Source: Bdellovibrionales bacterium
GTDB lineage: Bacteria; Bdellovibrionota; Bdellovibrionia; Bdellovibrionales; UBA1609
Reading direction: 5' to 3'
Length of the DNA: 14,956 nt
NCBI GenBank assembly: GCA_020435025.1
Contig: JAGRAG010000129.1
Span: 1 to 14,956, forward strand
Made by a program: the position numbers and the translations under genes. Each line of letters opens with the position of its first letter. Within the stretch, counting starts at the first letter, position 1. Positions 1 through 6,506 of the stretch are shown piece by piece. The notes below the pieces were generated by a model, which was given only the letters and a program-made list of their open reading frames with translations, was not told the origin of the DNA and made no database searches.

Positions 1-1
1 T

Positions 2-25
2 TAAACTGCTCCCTTTAATTGCGGA
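2..25 (+). repeat. Left terminal inverted repeat of the insertion sequence
   Basis: Matches the reverse complement of 1000-1023 at 19 of 24 positions. The innermost seven bases, TTGCGGA at 19-25, and the outer TAAACT at 2-7 are perfect. A stop codon in the transposase frame lies inside it at 16-18. Confidence 0.7.
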
Positions 26-48
26 GCCCCCCTTCGCAAAACCTCAAT

Positions 49-939
49 ATGGCTCAGCCTTTGCTAAAAATGCTGAGCATGAAGCGAAAATGCCCAGTTT
101 GCCACAGCCATTCCGATCTCCATGTCCGAAACGGATTTTTTTACCGTGAGTCCGGACGCGTTCGTGTACAACGCTATCGCTGCACTCAGTGCGCTAAGGA
201 GTTTTCCGACGCCACTTTTCAGCTCCGTTATCGTCAACGCCTTCGCCGCATCAATGGCCTAGTGGAAAGAGAACTGATTTCAGGATCCAGCCTTCGTCGT
301 ACTGCACTGATTTTAAAAATCAACGTAAAAACCGTTGTCCGAAGGCTAAGATTCCTGGCTCACAAGGCTCGAAAAGAACAAGTCAGAAGAATGCAGTTAC
401 TTAGTGACATCCAGGAAGTCCAATTTGATGATATGGAAACATTTGAACACAGCAAAATGAAGCCCTTAGCAATCACGATTGCTGTTTGGAAGAACAAACG
501 ATGGATCTTAGGATGTGAGGTCTCACAAATGCCAGCAAAGGGGCTTTTAGCTAAAAGAGCTCGGAAAAAATATGGCCCCCGACTTGATGATCGAAAAAAA
601 GGTAGAGAGAGATTATTTAAAAAAATCCAACCTGCATTAGGAGAATCCGTGGTTTTTGAAACCGACGAACACCCTCACTACGGAAAACACCTGAAAGAGC
701 GATTCCCTAAAAGCCTGCATGTACAATATAAAGGGCGTCGAGGTTGTGTGGTGGGCCAAGGAGAGCTGAAAGCGGGAGGCTTTGATCCCCTATTTTCACT
801 CAACCATACATGTGCCATGCTTCGATATTCGATCTCCCGACTGGTTCGAAGGACCTGGGTGACGACTAAGAGACCCGATCGGCTACAAGATCATATAGAT
901 ATTTATGTGAACTTTCACAATAGGGTTCTTGTTTCTTAA
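49..939 (+). CDS. IS1/IS1595-like transposase with N-terminal zinc ribbon
   Basis: Transposase that would cut and join the ends of the surrounding element. Numbering is from the longest possible start, TTG at 19. A zinc ribbon has CPVC (Cys25, Cys28) and CTQC (Cys55, Cys58). A helix-turn-helix follows at about 90-113. The RNase H-like domain shows QFDDMETF (Asp137 or Asp138), then FETDEHPHY (Asp216), then LNHTCAMLR. Aligned by eye with the IS1 ERNNLTLR motif, the last puts Asn262 where the catalytic Glu is expected. The C-terminal ISRLVRRTW and HIDIYVNFHN stretches also resemble IS1-type enzymes. The frame is open only from 19, because TAA lies at 16-18. TTG19 falls inside the terminal repeat, so ATG49 is preferred; ATG79, just before the zinc ribbon, is also possible. 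No good ribosome-binding site is seen. The frame is intact, so the element may be active. Confidence 0.82.
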   Translation: MAQPLLKMLSMKRKCPVCHSHSDLHVRNGFFYRESGRVRVQRYRCTQCAKEFSDATFQLRYRQRLRRINGLVERELISGSSLRRTALILKINVKTVVRRLRFLAHKARKEQVRRMQLLSDIQEVQFDDMETFEHSKMKPLAITIAVWKNKRWILGCEVSQMPAKGLLAKRARKKYGPRLDDRKKGRERLFKKIQPALGESVVFETDEHPHYGKHLKERFPKSLHVQYKGRRGCVVGQGELKAGGFDPLFSLNHTCAMLRYSISRLVRRTWVTTKRPDRLQDHIDIYVNFHNRVLVS

Positions 940-955
940 AGGTTTCGGACAACGA

Positions 956-988
956 GTGGGTTTGAGAGAAGAGACCCACCCATTTTTT
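956..988 (+). terminator. Intrinsic terminator downstream of the transposase
   Basis: GTGGGTTT at 956-963 pairs with AGACCCAC at 972-979 (one G-T wobble), followed after three bases by six T at 983-988. It lies 17 bp after the transposase stop and would limit read-through into the next gene. An outer perfect repeat, cggacaac at 946-953 against gttgtccg at 996-1003, could enclose it. Confidence 0.6.
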
Positions 989-999
989 GAGTTTGGTTG

Positions 1000-1023
1000 T
1001 CCGCAACTATGTGGAGGAGTTTA
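1000..1023 (-). repeat. Right terminal inverted repeat of the insertion sequence
   Basis: Its reverse complement matches 2-25 at 19 of 24 positions. Its inner end overlaps the gttgtccg arm at 996-1003 that can pair with 946-953. Confidence 0.7.
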
Positions 1024-1070
1024 TATTGCTTTTCTTTAAATTTTCACTAAGGTAGACTCACTCTCAGATT

Positions 1071-1781
1071 ATGAAATGCCTTTCTTTGATTATTGCGATT
1101 TTTTTAATAGGCTGCTCCACCTCCAATTGGAGAACCGCCTCTCGAGAGAGCGTGGGGATAGCTCCTCTGGCCTCAGAGCTAGATGATCACATTGTGCAGA
1201 TCTACCACGCTCGTGCATTTTCGTGGCGAGGGTACTTTGGAGTACATCCTTGGATTGCATGGAAAAAGGCCTCGGACGATCAGTATACGGTGGCTCAAGT
1301 CATTTCTTGGAACCTACGTAGGAATGGATCCGCCGTTGACGTCTCAAAAGATCTTCCTGATAGAAAATGGTATGACAGTTCGCCACACATTATTTTTGAA
1401 GCTCGAGGGGAAAAAGCAAAAAAGATCATCGATCAGCTTCCCTCTTTGATTGAGAGCTATCCGTATAAAAGTGTTTATAAAGTCTGGCCCGGTCCCAACT
1501 CTAATACTTTTATTGGCTATCTGATCAGAAATATAGATGAGCTCGATATAGAGTTACCGGCTAATGCCATCGGCAAAGACTACTCAGATGACTTTTTATT
1601 GTCTACAGCCAGCGGGACAGGGTTGACCTTTTCTACCTATGGCCTCTTTGGACTCACATTAGGGTTAGGTGAAGGCCTCGAAGTCAATCTGTTGGGTCTC
1701 CACTTTGGGATTGATTTCTGGACACCAGCACTCAAACTTCCATTAGTGGGCCGCGTAGGCTTTCCTGACCAAGGATTCTAG
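1071..1781 (+). CDS. DUF3750 family lipoprotein
   Basis: A 236-residue protein of unknown biochemical function. The N-terminus is a lipoprotein signal: Lys2, a hydrophobic run, then FLIGCS with Cys15 as the likely lipidated residue, so the mature protein should be membrane-anchored in the envelope. The body carries the pattern I associate with DUF3750: HPWIAWK at 59-65, SWNLRRNG at 79-86, DRKWYD at 97-102, YPYKSVYKVWPGPNSNTF at 130-147, and ELPANAIGKDY at 161-171. The C-terminal part is rich in Gly and Leu and ends near HFGIDFWTPALKLPLVGR. Only a poor ribosome-binding site is seen (AAGG about 20 bp upstream), and the insertion sequence ends 47 bp before the ATG, so the native promoter may have been displaced. 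It stands alone on the plus strand. The family call is confident; the role is unknown. Confidence 0.8.
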   Translation: MKCLSLIIAIFLIGCSTSNWRTASRESVGIAPLASELDDHIVQIYHARAFSWRGYFGVHPWIAWKKASDDQYTVAQVISWNLRRNGSAVDVSKDLPDRKWYDSSPHIIFEARGEKAKKIIDQLPSLIESYPYKSVYKVWPGPNSNTFIGYLIRNIDELDIELPANAIGKDYSDDFLLSTASGTGLTFSTYGLFGLTLGLGEGLEVNLLGLHFGIDFWTPALKLPLVGRVGFPDQGF

Positions 1782-1807
1782 TTTCACGCCATATAAATGG
1801 ATTTGCA

Positions 1808-1833
1808 TTTAACGGCCGATACCTTCCGTTAAA
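1808..1833. other. Perfect 8-bp stem-loop after the DUF3750 gene
   Basis: TTTAACGG at 1808-1815 pairs with CCGTTAAA at 1826-1833 around a 10-base loop. No T-run follows on the plus strand, so it is not a classical terminator. It may stabilise the 3' end of the upstream message or assist the terminator that follows. Confidence 0.4.
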
Positions 1834-1854
1834 ATCCAAAATGTAAAAACAATT

Positions 1855-1901
1855 TATAAAAAATGGCGCCAACAGATTTCTGTCTAGCGCCTTTTACTTT
1901 T
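1855..1901. terminator. Bidirectional intrinsic terminator between convergent genes
   Basis: GGCGC at 1865-1869 pairs with GCGCC at 1887-1891, and inside it ACAGA at 1872-1876 region pairs with TCTGT at 1879-1883. The plus strand continues with TTTTACTTTTT. The minus strand continues with ATTTTTTATAAA. It can therefore end both the DUF3750 transcript and the thioredoxin-like gene transcript, whose stop codons face each other here. Confidence 0.8.
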
Positions 1902-1903
1902 TG

Positions 1904-2500
1904 TTACTTGTACTTAACACTACAGCCATAAGGTTGTGTGGATGATTTTTGAACCTCTTTACCGGCCATGGCAGAATCCAGAGCAGCAACTACATAATTT
2001 TCAGCCTTGCTAATAGTGCTGGGATTGGACGAATCATTGCTATCAATAGCTCCTGCGTAGACCACTGTGCCCTGCGGGTCTATCACAAACATGTGGGGTG
2101 TTGTTTTCGCATCGAAGGCCCGACCCATTGTTCCGTCGGCATCTAAAAGAAGAGCTGTGGACTTCATGTTCACTCTTTTCATCTGATCGTTGGCTTTACC
2201 CGGAGCAACGTAGCCTTGCTTGCCTTCTGCCGACGTGGCCACCGTCAACCATTGTACTCCTTTTTTTGTATACTTGTCTTGAAGCATTTGCATGTTCTTA
2301 GATCCATAATGTTTTTTTACATAAGGACAGCCCTCATTAAACCACTCCAACACCACCCACTTGCCTTTAAAATCACTGAGCTGATGTGACTTGCCATTTT
2401 GGTCCACCTCGTTGAACGAAGGAGCCGGCTTTCCCACCTCCACTTCGGCCATTAAACAATTTGTAAATACCAAAACCAATAGCGCACTTAAAAACTTCAT
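1904..2500 (-). CDS. Periplasmic thioredoxin/peroxiredoxin-like (redoxin) protein
   Basis: A 198-residue exported thiol protein of the AhpC/TSA-redoxin type. A Sec signal (about 1-18, ending in LMA) precedes the domain motif VGKPAPSF at 22-29. The active-site loop is WFNEGCPYVKKHY at 53-65, with Cys58 but no CXXC partner. The cis-proline region is KTTPHMFVIDPQG at 132-144. A second cysteine, Cys193, sits near the C-terminus in QPYGCSVKY, so Cys58 and Cys193 may form the working disulfide. The ATG overlaps the dsbD stop as ATGA, with GGGGCTGAGAG upstream as ribosome-binding site, so the two are translationally coupled. By analogy with ScsB-type reductases and peroxiredoxin-like partners such as Caulobacter PprX, it is probably reduced by the upstream protein. 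It could be a peroxidase or a thiol reductase; the sequence does not decide. Confidence 0.85.
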   Translation of the reverse strand: MKFLSALLVLVFTNCLMAEVEVGKPAPSFNEVDQNGKSHQLSDFKGKWVVLEWFNEGCPYVKKHYGSKNMQMLQDKYTKKGVQWLTVATSAEGKQGYVAPGKANDQMKRVNMKSTALLLDADGTMGRAFDAKTTPHMFVIDPQGTVVYAGAIDSNDSSNPSTISKAENYVVAALDSAMAGKEVQKSSTQPYGCSVKYK

Positions 2501-4329
2501 CTCTCAGCCCCTTTGTCAAAAAGATTATAAATATCACTCTCAGATAACAGTTCTGGCAGAATGATCGTTTCGCCAGTGATATTACTATAAAAAACATAAA
2601 GAGGAACGGAATTTCTGCCGTACTCCGCCAAGGCATCCCCGATCGCCTGATCTTTATTGGTCCAATCAGCTCTAACCAACAAAACATTATTGTCGTTAAA
2701 TAGCTTCTGTATTTTCTTTCTATTGAGCACAGTTCGCTTATTCACCTGACATGTAATACACCAAGCCGCAGTAAAGTCGATAAATACACTTTGATCTTGC
2801 TTTACTTGCTCTATCATTTGCTTATCAAATGGCTTCCAACTTGATTTTTCAATTTCTTGCACAGTGGATATCTGTAAACTCAAAACCCAGCCCAACCAAA
2901 CACTCGTTGCCAACAAGGGAATAGCCATTATTTTTTTTGCATTTATCATCCATGTTCCAGACTTAGGCAACCAAAGGATCAAACGGGGCCAATGAGCAAG
3001 TAACGGTAGTGGAAAAGCAAAACCGATTCCTAAAGAAATAAAAATAAACAGCGACTGCCAAGACGGCAAAAATAATGTCAATCCTAAAGCAGACCCCATA
3101 AAGGGGGCTGTACAGGGGCTTGCCACAACCACCGCCAACACACCCGTTGCAAAATCTCCATTAGCCCCAATTTGAGACCCTAGGTTTTGCAGCTTTGCAG
3201 GAATAAATCTTTCTATGGAGACAATATCCAGAAAGATCAATCCCAATAGCACAAACAGCAACATCAACCCACCGACCATAAAAGGACTCTGCAGTTGAAA
3301 TCCCCAGCCGACGGACTCTCCGGAAGCTCTTAGCACCAAAAGCAATGCGCCGACTAAGGTAAAACTCACAAGTACGCCGAGGGCATAAAACCAACTGGAA
3401 CTTCTAATGGAGCCGGGATTTTCAGCCTTTAGAAAACTAAATGCTTTTAAGAATAAAATAGGAAACACGCAGGGCATAATGTTTAGGATCAACCCACCCA
3501 GAAAAGCAAACAACAGCCCCAAAAGGAACTGAGCGAACCCCTGATCCGGTTTGATGGAAACATCATAGGCTTCACTTTTTCCATCTGCTCCCTCAAATAC
3601 AAGGGTAAAACTTTGTAGGCCCTGACCGTTGTCTGCATTTTTGGACTTCGGAACGTGAATTTTAAATTCTCCATCCAAAATTTGGATCTTAGGTACTGTC
3701 GTCAAATACTCTGATCCATCATGTGGAAATACAAATAGATTGGCCGCAGTCCGCTTTATATCGCTATAAGGATCAGCTGCTTGAAATACAAACTCAGAAG
3801 GTGTGCTTTGAATAAACGTATATTGCAAATTGTTATTAGCTTTAGGAACTCGATCTTTATATTTAGCAAACAATTCTCTTTCAATATGTAAATTGGCACT
3901 GACTACATCGAGGCTCCCGTAACCAGGGACACAATCAATCTTACACACCAACCATTCGAGGTCCAAACGCGCCTGTTTGCTTGCTAAGTCCAATTCTAAA
4001 AAAATAACGGATTCTTTATTGTATCCAAAGTTTGTGAGATCACTTAAAGGTATTCGTTCTGGATAGGGCCAAAGAACCCTTTCAATTTTGCCTTCCGAAA
4101 TATTAAACTTTGGTGCCGCCCCAGAATCTCCCGGATTTTTCCAGTAGATATGCCAGTGAGGATCCATTTTATAATGAATACCAATGGTTTTTTTACCTTT
4201 ACCGTCAATAGGTGCGTCTAAAATTAAGCGAACTTGAATGTGATCACTGTCAATCACCTCAGCTCGAACAAAAAGCGACAGTCCTAATCCACCTAGTAAT
4301 ATGAGAATCACTTTAAATATAATTTTCAA
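2497..4329 (-). CDS. dsbD: Thiol:disulfide interchange protein, DsbD/ScsB family
   Basis: Inner-membrane reductase of 610 residues that would move electrons from cytoplasmic thioredoxin to periplasmic thiol proteins. A signal peptide (1 to about 23, VRA|EV) leads into a periplasmic N-terminal domain with WLVCKIDCVPG (Cys129, Cys133), the pattern of the ScsB-type alpha domain. The membrane domain runs from about 265 to 490 in roughly eight helices. It carries the paired cysteines in LNIMPCVFP (Cys287) and ASPCTAPF (Cys406). The C-terminal thioredoxin domain has FTAAWCITC (Cys524, Cys527) and cis-Pro576 in NSVPLYVF. All six redox cysteines are present. The start is TTG at 4329, the only start that gives the signal peptide, with GGTGG about 6 bp upstream. 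It is followed by a coupled redoxin gene and preceded by an ankyrin gene 59 bp away. A DsbD-type role is near certain; the substrates are inferred. Confidence 0.93.
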   Translation of the reverse strand: MKIIFKVILILLGGLGLSLFVRAEVIDSDHIQVRLILDAPIDGKGKKTIGIHYKMDPHWHIYWKNPGDSGAAPKFNISEGKIERVLWPYPERIPLSDLTNFGYNKESVIFLELDLASKQARLDLEWLVCKIDCVPGYGSLDVVSANLHIERELFAKYKDRVPKANNNLQYTFIQSTPSEFVFQAADPYSDIKRTAANLFVFPHDGSEYLTTVPKIQILDGEFKIHVPKSKNADNGQGLQSFTLVFEGADGKSEAYDVSIKPDQGFAQFLLGLLFAFLGGLILNIMPCVFPILFLKAFSFLKAENPGSIRSSSWFYALGVLVSFTLVGALLLVLRASGESVGWGFQLQSPFMVGGLMLLFVLLGLIFLDIVSIERFIPAKLQNLGSQIGANGDFATGVLAVVVASPCTAPFMGSALGLTLFLPSWQSLFIFISLGIGFAFPLPLLAHWPRLILWLPKSGTWMINAKKIMAIPLLATSVWLGWVLSLQISTVQEIEKSSWKPFDKQMIEQVKQDQSVFIDFTAAWCITCQVNKRTVLNRKKIQKLFNDNNVLLVRADWTNKDQAIGDALAEYGRNSVPLYVFYSNITGETIILPELLSESDIYNLFDKGAER

Positions 4330-4388
4330 ATCTCACCACCCGGTATATCTGCTCTGAATTTCTAAACAAAAATTATACTGGACCAGAG

Positions 4389-4679
4389 CTACAACCGCTT
4401 TATGATTATTCCTATAAGCTTCTGGTTTTTCATTTTTTTCGCTGCATCAAGGGGTTTTAGGGCATCCAAGCTAGACTCTAGTCCTGCGTCAGCGCCATTT
4501 TCTAAAAGGAAAATTGCGATCTCAGTGTGGTTATTTAAAATCGCAGCCACTAAAGGGGTGGATAAAATTTCTGGATGTTGATAGTTAGGATCTACTCCAC
4601 TTGCTATATGATACCGAACAAGCTCCAAATCGCCTTCCGTTGCGGATCTATAAAGCTCTTTCCAATCTCCTGCTGACAA
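4389..4679 (-). CDS. Small ankyrin-repeat protein
   Basis: A 96-residue cytoplasmic protein made almost wholly of ankyrin repeats, a protein-binding fold. Visible units are about 5-37 (LYRSATEGDLELVRYHIASG), 39-71 (STPLVAAILNNHTEIAIFLL then ENGAD) and a degenerate third, about 73-96 (LKPLDAAKKMKNQKLIGIII). No signal peptide or membrane segment is present. The start is TTG at 4679; no ATG is available, and GGAGGA at 4685-4690 with a 5-base spacer fixes it clearly. It is 59 bp upstream of dsbD on the same strand and may be co-transcribed with it. Ankyrin proteins are found beside peroxide-defence genes in other bacteria, for example AnkB with KatB in Pseudomonas, but a link to redox here is only inference from position. 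Confidence 0.82.
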   Translation of the reverse strand: MSAGDWKELYRSATEGDLELVRYHIASGVDPNYQHPEILSTPLVAAILNNHTEIAIFLLENGADAGLESSLDALKPLDAAKKMKNQKLIGIIIKRL

Positions 4680-4684
4680 CTAAG

Positions 4685-4690
4685 TCCTCC
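4685..4690 (-). promoter_or_regulatory. Shine-Dalgarno GGAGGA for the TTG-started ankyrin gene
   Basis: On the minus strand GGAGGA is followed by CTTAG and then TTG at 4679. This near-perfect site with a 5-base spacer decides the non-ATG start. Confidence 0.75.
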
Positions 4691-4778
4691 ATGAGATGCA
4701 TCATCGATCTATTCTTCTACCTGATGCAGGTTCACTTTCTCTTTAAACCGCTACAAATTAGGCCTGCCACTCACCCTT

Positions 4779-5615
4779 CTATCTCATACGTTTCAATTGA
4801 GCAATGAGTTCATGAAAATTCGGAATATCTAACTTCGATTTCTTGTAAACAATCTGTATCGGGCGGAAAAGTTTAGGCTTAAGTGACTGTGAATTCTTAC
4901 TGCGAAATCCTAAGGTTTCAGCCACGCCAATTGGAACAAGACCGATCCCGCGACCAGCCTTAGCTAATTGGGCGATTGCAAAGAACGATTCTAACTCACT
5001 GGACACTTTCAGATTTCGTTTTCTTATCTCATCTTGAATCGACTTTGCGGTTGCCGAGCTTCTTTCTATAGACATGATCTCATAGGGTCTTTCTAAATTT
5101 TTTAAACTTTGTGGATGATCAGCAATCAACACGAGCTCTTCGGCCTTCAACATTTCTGAAATTATAATTCTTGGATTGCTCACCTTACCAGCGCATAAAC
5201 CAATGTCATAAATCGCAGACTCTACTTTCTCAATGACAACGGGACTTCTATGACTGTGATACTCGACTTCAAAATCATTTTTTTTAAAAACTCTTTCTAG
5301 ATGAACCGCTCCCCAAGAAGACAAAATGGACTCAGACACACCCACTGTTAGCTTACGTCTCACTTGTTTTTTCTGGTCTCCAACAGCTTCCCGAAGCTCT
5401 ATTAGTAACGGACGCAATCGCTCCACCAACACCACAGCCTGTTTTGTAAAACAGACATTTCGTCCCGATTTCTCAATCAGCTTGGTGCCATAATAGGCCT
5501 CAACGGCCGCAATTCGTTTACTAACAGCAGATTGGGAGATCCGTAAGACAGTACTTGTCTGAGACATTGTTCCTTGTTTGTGAAGCTCTAAAAGAGTTTC
5601 AAGATTTTCCAACAT
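4779..5615 (-). CDS. LysR-family transcriptional regulator
   Basis: A 278-residue DNA-binding regulator. The winged helix-turn-helix occupies about 3-62: TMSQTSTVLRISQSAVSKRI at 16-35 is the helix-turn-helix with the typical SQSAVSKRI recognition segment, followed by AVEAYYGTKLIEKSGR. The effector-binding half starts near 87 (RKLTVGVSE) and contains GLCAGKVSNPRI and GRGIGLVPIGVA. It is slightly short for the family (usually about 290-310), mostly at the C-terminus. The gene is divergent from the TauE-type exporter across an 86-bp gap, the classical layout of a LysR regulator and its target, so it probably controls that gene and itself. No Shine-Dalgarno precedes ATG5615; a promoter whose -10 box ends 7 bp from the ATG suggests a leaderless message. 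The inducer is unknown. Confidence 0.92.
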   Translation of the reverse strand: MLENLETLLELHKQGTMSQTSTVLRISQSAVSKRIAAVEAYYGTKLIEKSGRNVCFTKQAVVLVERLRPLLIELREAVGDQKKQVRRKLTVGVSESILSSWGAVHLERVFKKNDFEVEYHSHRSPVVIEKVESAIYDIGLCAGKVSNPRIIISEMLKAEELVLIADHPQSLKNLERPYEIMSIERSSATAKSIQDEIRKRNLKVSSELESFFAIAQLAKAGRGIGLVPIGVAETLGFRSKNSQSLKPKLFRPIQIVYKKSKLDIPNFHELIAQLKRMR

Positions 5616-5651
5616 ATTAATTACTATAAGGAATGTATTGAATTCTGTCTA
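5616..5651 (-). promoter_or_regulatory. Candidate sigma70 promoter of the LysR gene (leaderless)
   Basis: On the minus strand TAGACA (5651-5646) and TATAGT (5628-5623) are separated by exactly 17 bp and match the consensus boxes at 5 of 6 bases each. Only 7 bp (AATTAAT) lie between the -10 box and the ATG, which puts the transcription start at or next to the start codon. The same 86-bp gap must hold the exporter promoter and the LysR operator; I see two ATTAATTA copies, at 5616-5623 and 5664-5671, but no unambiguous LysR box. Confidence 0.6.
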
Positions 5652-5701
5652 TTCTCTATTTTCATTAATTAAATGCATCCATAATTCATTTAGGAGGCCT
5701 T

Positions 5702-6439
5702 ATGGTTTGGATAATTCCTATAATCATCTTTGCAACCAGCTTTGTTTCGGGAATCTTAGGTATGGCGGGAGGGATGGTTCTGATTGGAGTCCTTAGCCTT
5801 ACATTTTCCATTGCCAACGCTATGATTTTACACGGTATAACTCAAATCGGCGCCAATGGGTTTCGTGCCTTCTTATTAAGAAGACACATTCAATTCAAAG
5901 TGCTCCTGCCGTATATACTAGGGGCCGGCCTGGGGTTTTTGCTATTCTCTGCTATTAACTTCATTCCTTCAAAAAGCACAGTCTTGATCGCAGTAGGCAT
6001 CTTTCCTTTCGTGTCACTGCTTATGCCAAAATCCATCCCAATTGATATATTAAAAAGAAAAAATGCATTCATTTGTGGAATCAGCATTATCACATTACAA
6101 TTGCTGGCCGGAGCTTCAGGACCTATTTTAGATGTGTTTTTTGTTAAAAGCTCTCTCAATCGACACCAGATCATTGCCACAAAAGCAATCACTCAAACAC
6201 TGGGACATCTGATTAAGTTACTTTATTACAGTCAAATTCTCTTCTTTAGCATAGAAGAAAGTTTAGAGGTTCCTTACCTCCTATTTCCTGTCGCTATTGC
6301 CTGTGCCTTTTTAGGAACAACAGGAGGTAAACTCGTACTCGACAAGCTTTCTGAGTTTCAATTTCAAAAGTATAGTAAAATAGCTATCGCTCTCATTGGG
6401 GGCCTCTACATCCTTAAAGGTCTTATCTTGTCTTTTTAA
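5702..6439 (+). CDS. TauE/SafE-family membrane exporter
   Basis: A 245-residue inner-membrane protein of the TauE/SafE (formerly DUF81) family, whose members are linked to export of sulfite or organosulfur anions. About seven or eight hydrophobic helices are visible, arranged as two related halves. The first half starts with FVSGILGMAGGMVLIGVLSL at 14-33, the glycine-rich family motif. The second half has LLAGASGPILDVFFV at 135-149 in the equivalent place, and GTTGGKLVLDKL follows at 205-216. The short loop between halves, PKSIPIDILKRKN (109-121), is basic. Translation is well supported: AGGAGG at 5692-5697 lies 4 bases before the ATG. It is divergent from the LysR gene, its likely regulator. 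The substrate cannot be told from sequence. Confidence 0.88.
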   Translation: MVWIIPIIIFATSFVSGILGMAGGMVLIGVLSLTFSIANAMILHGITQIGANGFRAFLLRRHIQFKVLLPYILGAGLGFLLFSAINFIPSKSTVLIAVGIFPFVSLLMPKSIPIDILKRKNAFICGISIITLQLLAGASGPILDVFFVKSSLNRHQIIATKAITQTLGHLIKLLYYSQILFFSIEESLEVPYLLFPVAIACAFLGTTGGKLVLDKLSEFQFQKYSKIAIALIGGLYILKGLILSF

Positions 6440-6506
6440 AAAGTCCTAAGAACAGATTTAATACGATGGAATTACGTTTAAAATAATATTATTCAGGCCT
6501 TCCCCA

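Larger units (their letters stand above)
2..1023 (+). mobile_element. IS1/IS1595-like insertion sequence, about 1022 bp
   Basis: The element is bounded by imperfect terminal inverted repeats at 2-25 and 1000-1023. Aligning the left end with the reverse complement of the right end gives 19 matches in 24 positions, with the blocks TAAACT, CTCC, TA and TTGCGGA in register. The interior holds one transposase gene and a terminator. Base 1 does not match its counterpart 1024, so the left tip is probably base 2. The flanking target duplication on the left lies outside the window and cannot be checked. The ends were found by eye; the assignment to an IS family rests on the transposase. Confidence 0.72.

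Noticed and set aside
2373..2687. 104-residue minus-strand frame across the dsbD-redoxin junction
   Set aside because: It overlaps the thioredoxin domain of DsbD and the redoxin N-terminus in another frame, both well supported.
6440..6506. Terminator between the convergent exporter and permease genes
   Set aside because: I found no stem with more than a few pairs followed by a T-run in this 67-bp gap.
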